Positions 24,318 through 28,804 of a stretch of DNA of 28,804 nucleotides are shown piece by piece (the stretch's first letter is position 1; every line of letters begins with the position of its first letter). The translations under genes and the position numbers were made by a program. The notes under the pieces were generated by a model, which saw nothing but the letters and a program-made list of their open reading frames with translations, was not told where the DNA came from and did not search any database. Source of the stretch: JBBDYH01 sp040901795 (lineage in GTDB: Bacteria > Planctomycetota > Planctomycetia > Pirellulales > JALHPA01); assembly GCA_040901795.1 (NCBI GenBank), contig JBBDYH010000068.1, positions 1 through 28,804 on the forward strand, given 5' to 3'.

Positions 24318-24821
24318 GAGGCCCAGGGACAAAACGGGACCCAGAAACGGTATGGCCGACGCCAACTTGGAGACATGCTCGAAGTTTTCGGCCAACAGTC
24401 GATAGAAGCTATGCCCACAAAGGATATGCCCCAGCTCGTGGGCGATAACGACGCGCAACTGCGACTCGGAAAGATCGCCGACGAGTGTTGAAGGAAGGAT
24501 CAAGCAGGCTTTGGCGCCGCCGACGGTGCGGGGCTGGACCGACGGCGTGGTGTCTAAAAATACGTGTGGCGTATTCATTGAGAAGATTTCCGCCGCCTCA
24601 ACGACGAGGCGGTACAGCGAGCCGCCTTGCGAGTGGTCGAGCCGCGTATTGTCGGCGAGATTCAAGAGAAAGAATTCCTCCTCGGCCTCCTTCATCAGCT
24701 TTTCAATCTGACCGCGGACCAAGGAGCCTGTGACACGCTCCAGCACCGCTTGCATGCTGCTCTGGTCGAGCGGATGCATGAAATGGCGGCCGGACAGACC
24801 GGGCGCGAGTTTTTGGGGCAT
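24276..24821 (-). CDS. Truncated M48-family metallopeptidase
   Basis: A 181-residue protein from the ATG at 24821, chosen because GGGGGAG lies about 8 bases upstream; a longer frame to 24911 lacks support. The peptidase segment TPSVQPRTVGGAKACLILPSTLVGDLS...VVIAHELGHILCGHSFY carries the zinc motif HELGH. Known M48 peptidases have a third zinc ligand (a Glu in an ExxxD-type helix) some tens of residues later. Here the protein ends 35-40 residues after the HELGH motif, in a tail (SHLQPCRLTRPTA) that is antisense to the AAA gene, so that ligand is missing. The gene has probably lost its 3' part. No signal peptide or membrane segment precedes the domain. It is likely inactive, though the divergent CPBP protease gene suggests an old link. 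Confidence 0.75.
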   Translation of the reverse strand: MPQKLAPGLSGRHFMHPLDQSSMQAVLERVTGSLVRGQIEKLMKEAEEEFFLLNLADNTRLDHSQGGSLYRLVVEAAEIFSMNTPHVFLDTTPSVQPRTVGGAKACLILPSTLVGDLSESQLRVVIAHELGHILCGHSFYRLLAENFEHVSKLASAIPFLGPVLSLGLSHLQPCRLTRPTA

Positions 24822-24891
24822 GAGCGATTCTCCCCCTATGCCGGCGCAAATGTGTAGGACACCACCACGGCAGTTTAGTACCATTCGCTGA

Positions 24892-25509
24892 ATGAAGCGA
24901 CATCTTCCCACGCCCGATCAGTTTTTTCGGATGGCGGTGGCGTTTGAGGGAGGGCTGGTGCTTGCGGGTCTGACGCTGGGCTGGCTGATGACGCCGCCAG
25001 CGTGGGAGGCGGCGCGTTGGAGCGCCGAAGCGGTCACACTGGGAGCACTCTGGTCGCTGCCGCCGCTGGTGGCGCTGGTGTTCTTGCGGCAGTTGCGCGG
25101 CGGTGCGGTTGGCAGGCTGAATCAGACGGTTGATGAGCTGCTCGTGCCGCTGTTCACGGAGTTAAAGTTATGGCAGTTCGTCCTGATCTCAGCGTTGGCG
25201 GGAATCGGCGAGGAGCTGTTGTTTCGTGGCATTCTTCAGCAACTACTCGCCGATTGGACCGGCGCAATTGCAGCGGTTGCGATGACGAGCCTCGTGTTCG
25301 GTCTCGCCCATCTGATCACTCCACTCTACGGCGTGTTGGCGGCGCTGGTCAGCGTGTACCTGGGTTGGCTGTTCATCCAATACGAGAATCTTGCCGTACC
25401 GATGATCACGCACGCGATGTATGACTTCGTGGCGCTGGCGTATCTAGTGAGGCCAGGGAATGACGTATGCCGAAATCGGAATGACAAACGAAGTCCCAAT
25501 GACGAATGA
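24892..25509 (+). CDS. CPBP-family intramembrane metalloprotease
   Basis: A 205-residue polytopic membrane protein of the CPBP/Abi (Rce1-like) family. The motifs are GEELLFRG (EExxxR, 107-112), VFGLAH (H140) and ITHAMYDFV (H174 and D178). About five hydrophobic segments surround them. Such proteins act as intramembrane proteases or in bacteriocin/phage immunity and protein maturation. It is divergent from the M48 peptidase gene with 70 bp between starts. The last ~17 residues (after LVRPG) are encoded by an AATGACGAA-type repeat, so the native C-terminus may have been replaced. Confidence 0.88.
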   Translation: MKRHLPTPDQFFRMAVAFEGGLVLAGLTLGWLMTPPAWEAARWSAEAVTLGALWSLPPLVALVFLRQLRGGAVGRLNQTVDELLVPLFTELKLWQFVLISALAGIGEELLFRGILQQLLADWTGAIAAVAMTSLVFGLAHLITPLYGVLAALVSVYLGWLFIQYENLAVPMITHAMYDFVALAYLVRPGNDVCRNRNDKRSPNDE

Positions 25510-25514
25510 CGAAG
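25457..25514. repeat. AATGACGAA-type interspersed repeat, copy 2
   Basis: GAATGACGTATGCCGAAATC, then GGAATGACAAACGAAG and CAATGACGAATGACGAAG. It matches copy 1 (5481-5542) over the AATGACG-ATG-CGAAATC-GAATGAC core. It overlaps the 3' end of the CPBP gene and supplies its last codons and stop. Confidence 0.7.
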
Positions 25515-25575
25515 GCTTGCACAACGCGGCGCCTCAGCGGCGATCTGTCCGCCACACTGTGAGGACGCGCACTTG

Positions 25576-25794
25576 TCAGTCGGCAGCACTCACTTCGAAG
25601 TTGATCCCCAAAGGCGCCGCAAAGGTCACGCGAACACCTTCCTCACGCGACTCTCCTTGCTGGTCGGCGTTGTGCGTTAGAGCCGCATCAAGATCATCAG
25701 CCGCTCGCGCGACCGCGTCGCGATCACTGGCGCGCATCCAGATTTCCATCAGATGTCGTTCGGCCGCCGGTTTCCAAACGACGGTATACTTCAT
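25576..25794 (-). CDS. Putative RelE/ParE-type toxin
   Basis: A 72-residue basic-start protein beginning MKYTVVWKPAAERHLMEIWM, the typical opening strand and helix of RelE/ParE-superfamily toxins. It continues through a helix (AVARAADDLDAALTHNADQQG) and ends in beta-strand-like VRVTFAAPLGINFEV. Its start overlaps the stop of the upstream small gene by 4 bases (ATGA), the normal antitoxin-first order. It is shorter than most ParE proteins (about 90-100 residues), so some C-terminal residues may be lacking. Activity is unproven. Confidence 0.72.
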   Translation of the reverse strand: MKYTVVWKPAAERHLMEIWMRASDRDAVARAADDLDAALTHNADQQGESREEGVRVTFAAPLGINFEVSAAD

Positions 25795-26030
25795 AGTTCC
25801 TTGAGCCGCTTGAGGATTTCTGACAGTGGCTTACCGCCTGGCTCATTCCGGAATTGCTCCAATTGTTCGCGCGTGTACGGCCCCTGGCGATCTTCGTCGG
25901 TGAGATTACCTTGGCCGTTGGCCGGGTGAAAATAGCCGAGGGTGCGACCAGTCGCGTCGCAGACTTCGATGCGCTCATGTACCTGTTCAAACTTGCCGGC
26001 TGTGGCGGCGTCAAGCACAAGGCGTGTCAT
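25791..26030 (-). CDS. Putative antitoxin of the RelE/ParE-type pair
   Basis: A 79-residue protein: MTRLVLDAATAGKFEQ, then a short beta segment (IEVCDATGRTLGYFHPA), an acidic loop (NLTDEDRQGPYT) and a C-terminal helix (PLSEILKRLKEL). This layout matches small antitoxin-like proteins often found before RelE/ParE toxins in planctomycetes and cyanobacteria. A good Shine-Dalgarno (GGGAGAG, 7 bases) precedes the ATG. It is translationally coupled to the toxin gene by a 4-base overlap. Antitoxins of this type often autorepress their promoter; no operator was identified. Confidence 0.7.
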   Translation of the reverse strand: MTRLVLDAATAGKFEQVHERIEVCDATGRTLGYFHPANGQGNLTDEDRQGPYTREQLEQFRNEPGGKPLSEILKRLKEL

Positions 26031-26413
26031 AGATACTCTCCCTTCTGTTGGGCCGTCGTCCTCGGTTCCGTAACTTCATGATACGCCGGCTCCAGTGAGT
26101 CGTTCAACTATTCCCCCGCTCTACCGCGGCGGTTTCATGCCGCATGCACTGGGACGCATCAAGCTAAAGCTTGAACTCCAACATCTCCCCATCTCTCCGC
26201 GTATCTCCTTCTCCCCTCCAAATGAAGAAGGGGCCCCNNNNNNNNNNGGCCCGACTCGGCTGAGTCGGGCCCCTTCGTTGGGTCAGGCCATTCCACTACG
26301 TCGTGCCGGTGAAGGCGACGGGTCTGTCGATTCCTCGTTTACCCGCTCGCTCAGGGTCGCGAGCGTGACGCACGGTCCCGACGGGCCGAGACGGCGGCGT
26401 CAGCGAGGTCTCT
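26031..26413. other. Intergenic region with a 10-N assembly gap
   Basis: Spacer between the toxin-antitoxin pair and the 3' end of the YTV gene. It holds a CTCC-rich arm (26186-26220) related to the repeat at 12597-12698, a run of ten N (26238-26247) and the hairpin at 26248-26271. No gene was recognised. Confidence 0.6.
26248..26271 (-). terminator. Probable terminator hairpin of the YTV gene, broken by an assembly gap
   Basis: GGCCCGACTC-GGCT-GAGTCGGGCC, a 10-bp GC-rich stem immediately beside ten N, about 145 bp beyond the stop of the minus-strand repeat gene. On the far side of the gap the sequence GAAGAAGGGGCCCC gives, on the minus strand, the continuation CCTTCTTC. The complete structure is probably a longer stem (GAAGGGGCCC.../...GGGCCCCTTC). 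Confidence 0.6.
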
Positions 26414-28804
26414 TTAGCCGCCGTAGCTTGCACTCGGCTCGCAGCAGGGGACCGGGCAGCAAACCTGCACCGGCACCTGCTTGCAGACAACTCTGGGCAC
26501 GCAACGCGTGACCGTGTAGGCGACCTGCCGCGGCACACAACGCTTGACCTGGATGGTCGTCGTGTAGTGCACCGGCTTGCAGATCGTGTAGGGTACTTGC
26601 TTGACGCACTTCTCCGGGACCAGCGTGCAAACCTGATAAGGCACTGTCACGGTCTTGGTCTCGTGAACCAACTTGCAGACGTTGTAGGTGCAAGTCTTGG
26701 TTCGGGTTTCGGGCACCAGCCGGCACACCTGGTACGTGCAGGTCTTGGTCTTGACCTCTGGCACCATGCGGCAGACCTGATAGGTGCAGGTCCGAGTCTT
26801 CACTTCGGGAACCATGCGGCAGACCTGATAGGTGCAGGTCTTGACCTTCTGCTCCGGCACCATCCGGCAGACCTGATAGGTGCAGGTTTTGGTCCGCTGC
26901 TCCGGCACCATCCGGCAGACCTGGTAGTTGACGGTCTTGGTCTGCGTTTCAGGCACCATGCGGCAGACCTGATAGGTCTTGGTCATGGTCTCGGGCACCA
27001 TCTTGCAAACCTGGTAGGTGCAAGTGCGGGTCCGAGTCTCCGGCACCATCTTGCAGACGGTGTACTGGCAGGTCTTCGTCTGAACTTCCGGCACCATCTT
27101 GCAGACCGTATAGTTGCAAGTCTTGGTGCGGGTTTCGGGAACCATCTTGCAGACCTGGTAGGTCTTGGTCCGCACTTCAGGCACCATCCGGCAGACCTGA
27201 TAGGTGCTGGTCCGCACTTCCGGAACCATCTTGCAGACCGTGTAGTTGCAAGTTCGGGTCCGGGTTTCGGGCACCATCTTGCACACCTGGTACGTGCAGG
27301 TCTTAGTCCGTTGTTCCGGCACCATGCGGCAGACCTGGTAGGTCTTGGTCCGCACTTCGGGCACCATCTTGCAGACCTGGTACGTCTTGGTGAGCGTCTC
27401 CGGCACCATCTTGCAGACCTGGTAGGTGCAAGTCTTGGTGAGGGTTTCGGGCACCATCCGGCAGACCTGGTAGGGAACTTCCTTCATCCGCTGCTCGGTG
27501 ACCATGCGGCAGACCTGGTAGGACTTGGTCCGCGTTTCGGGCACCATGCGGCAAACCTGGTAAGTGCTGGTGCGCACTTCGGGCACCATCTTGCAGACCT
27601 GGTAGGTGCAAGTCTTGGTGAGGGTTTCGGGCACCANNNNNNNNNNNNNNNNNNNNNNNNNNNNNNNNNNNNNNNNNNNNNNNNNNNNNNNNNNNNNNNN
27701 NNNNNNNNNNNNNNNNNNNNNNNNNNNNNNNNNNNNTCCGGCAGACCTGGTAGGGAACTTCCTTCATCCGCTGCTCGGGCACCATCTTGCAGACCGTATA
27801 CGTCTTGGTCCGCACTTCGGGCACCATCTTGCAGACCTGGTAGGTCTTGGTCCGCACTTCGGGCACCATCTTGCAGACCGTATACGTCTTGGTCCGCTGT
27901 TCCGGCACCATCTTGCAGACCTGGTAGGTGCAGGTCTTGGTCAGCGTCTCGGCCACCATCTTGCAAACCTGGTAGGTGCAAGTCTTGGTGCGAGTCTCGG
28001 GAATCATGCGGCAGACCTGGTAGGTCTTCGTGCAGACTTCCGGCACCATCCGGCAGACGGTGTACGGGACCTTCTTGACGCACGCTTCCTGCACGTAGTT
28101 CACGCAGTTGATGGTCTTCTCCCGCATCTCGGGAATCCAGACCTTCTTGCAGATCCGTCGCGGCGGGCACTGCACTTGGACCATCCGGGTCTCACCCGGG
28201 CAGTAGACGCAGCGGCAGGTGCAAGGATCCCACATCCAGCAACCGGGCTCTTGGACGCACTTGGTGATCACCGGGCCGGGGCACTCGGTGACTTGCGTGT
28301 CCCAGCGGCCGCAGCAGATCTGGATCGTCTTCGTAGAGTGGACCGGCTTGCAAACGGTGTAGCAGATTTCACGCTCGCGCGTTTCGTACACCGGCTTGCA
28401 GACCGTGTATTGACAGGTCTTGGTCTCGTATACCGGCTTGCAGACGGTGTAGCAGATCTCGCGCGTCCGTGTCTCGTACACCGGCTTGCACACCGTGTAC
28501 GGGATCTGTTGCGTCCGAGTCTCATAGACCGGTTTGCAGACCGTATAGTTGCAGGTCCGTGTCTCGTAGACCGGCTTGCAGACGGTGTAGTTGCAGGTCT
28601 TGGTCTCGTACACCGGCTTCATGACGGTGTAATTGCAAGTCTTCGTCTCCTGAACCGGCTTGCAGACCGTATAGCAGACCTGCTTGCTCTTGGTCTCGTA
28701 GACCGGCTTGCAGACCGTGTAATTGACCTGGCGCGTCCGCGTCTCATAAACCGGCTTCATCACCGTGTAGTTGCAAGTCTTGGTCTCGTAGACCGGCTTG
28801 CAGA
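26414..28804 (-). CDS. Giant YTV-repeat cell-surface protein, partial
   Basis: The gene runs in from beyond the right edge, so its 5' end is missing, and stops at 26414. It consists of 14-16-residue repeats in two arrays. The N-proximal array has the pattern YTVCKPVYETRT, and the C-proximal array YQVCRMVPETRTKTCT. Between them lies a non-repetitive Cys-rich section (about 28320-28060: GRWDTQVTECPGPVITKC, GCWMWDPCTCRCVYCPGE). The C-terminus is VQVCCPVPCCEPSASYGG. Such YTV-domain proteins are known from planctomycete cell-wall fractions; dense Cys and Tyr suggest disulfide or tyrosine cross-linking. A 100-N gap (27637-27736) interrupts the reading; frames on either side agree only if the true gap length is a multiple of three (possibly zero). 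Confidence 0.9.
27637..27736. other. Assembly gap of 100 N inside the YTV repeat array
   Basis: A run of exactly 100 N, the conventional placeholder for a gap of unknown size. Sequence on both sides is the same repeat. The left end (…GGGTTTCGGGCACCA) and right end (TCCGGCAGACCTGGTAGGG…) join to give exactly the sequence present without a gap at about 27418-27500. Confidence 0.95.

Noticed and set aside
26567..28078. Long plus-strand open frame with His/Ala/Leu-rich repeats
   Set aside because: It is exactly antisense to the YTV repeat gene; the periodicity comes from the real minus-strand repeats.
26414..28804. Regular short repeats suggesting a CRISPR array
   Set aside because: Units are back-to-back without unique spacers, keep one reading frame and encode a Tyr/Cys-patterned protein.

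Overview
The window looks like chromosomal DNA of a planctomycete, probably of the Pirellulales. The basis is family content: a giant Tyr/Cys-rich YTV-repeat protein, a prepilin-type protein ending in an H-x9-DG-like motif (DUF1559 family), PEP-CTERM tails with a dockerin-like segment and HAF repeats, a Tat-exported Gfo/Idh/MocA oxidoreductase, and many short interspersed repeats between loosely packed genes. GC content is high except in one AT-richer island (about 6.49-7.59 kb). No CRISPR array, rRNA, phage or transposase gene was seen.

Layout. (1) 0.1-5.5 kb, minus strand: two tandem membrane-associated dynamin-like GTPases followed by a fused amino-acid ABC binding-protein/permease. The spacers between these three genes consist almost wholly of two copies of a ~113-bp paired-hairpin element, and a fifth hairpin lies at the 3' end of the ABC gene. 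(2) 6.0-8.5 kb: a decayed patch with a dockerin/PEP-CTERM tail, a frameshifted Ser/Thr kinase lacking its glycine loop, and a 5'-truncated HAF-repeat/PEP-CTERM protein joined head-to-head to the kinase. (3) 8.5-9.1 kb: a small lipoprotein and tRNA-Gly(CCC), both followed by clear terminators. (4) 9.6-11.2 kb: an ECF sigma factor overlapping an unusual membrane protein that looks like an anti-sigma N-terminus fused to a pseudopilin-like extracytoplasmic domain. (5) 11.7-15.4 kb: an unknown helical protein, a 2[4Fe-4S] ferredoxin with an atypical second cluster motif, a coiled-coil lipoprotein and the exported oxidoreductase. (6) 15.8-21.6 kb, plus strand: a glycan cluster made of a glycoside-hydrolase-like/GT2 fusion, a GT-B-like glycosyltransferase, a polysaccharide pyruvyl transferase-like protein and an APH-fold kinase. 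(7) 21.6-26.0 kb: a lipoprotein, a DUF1559 protein, an AAA ATPase, a C-terminally truncated M48 peptidase, a CPBP protease and a RelE/ParE-like toxin-antitoxin pair. (8) 26.4 kb to the end, minus strand: the YTV-repeat protein, interrupted by an assembly gap and running off the window.

The most distinctive signals are the paired-hairpin elements, whose stems vary by compensatory changes while their flanks stay fixed and which supply stop codons and a signal-peptide n-region to adjoining genes; the anti-sigma/pseudopilin chimera; and the glycosidase-glycosyltransferase fusion at the head of the glycan cluster. All function calls come from reading motifs by eye; no database search was possible.
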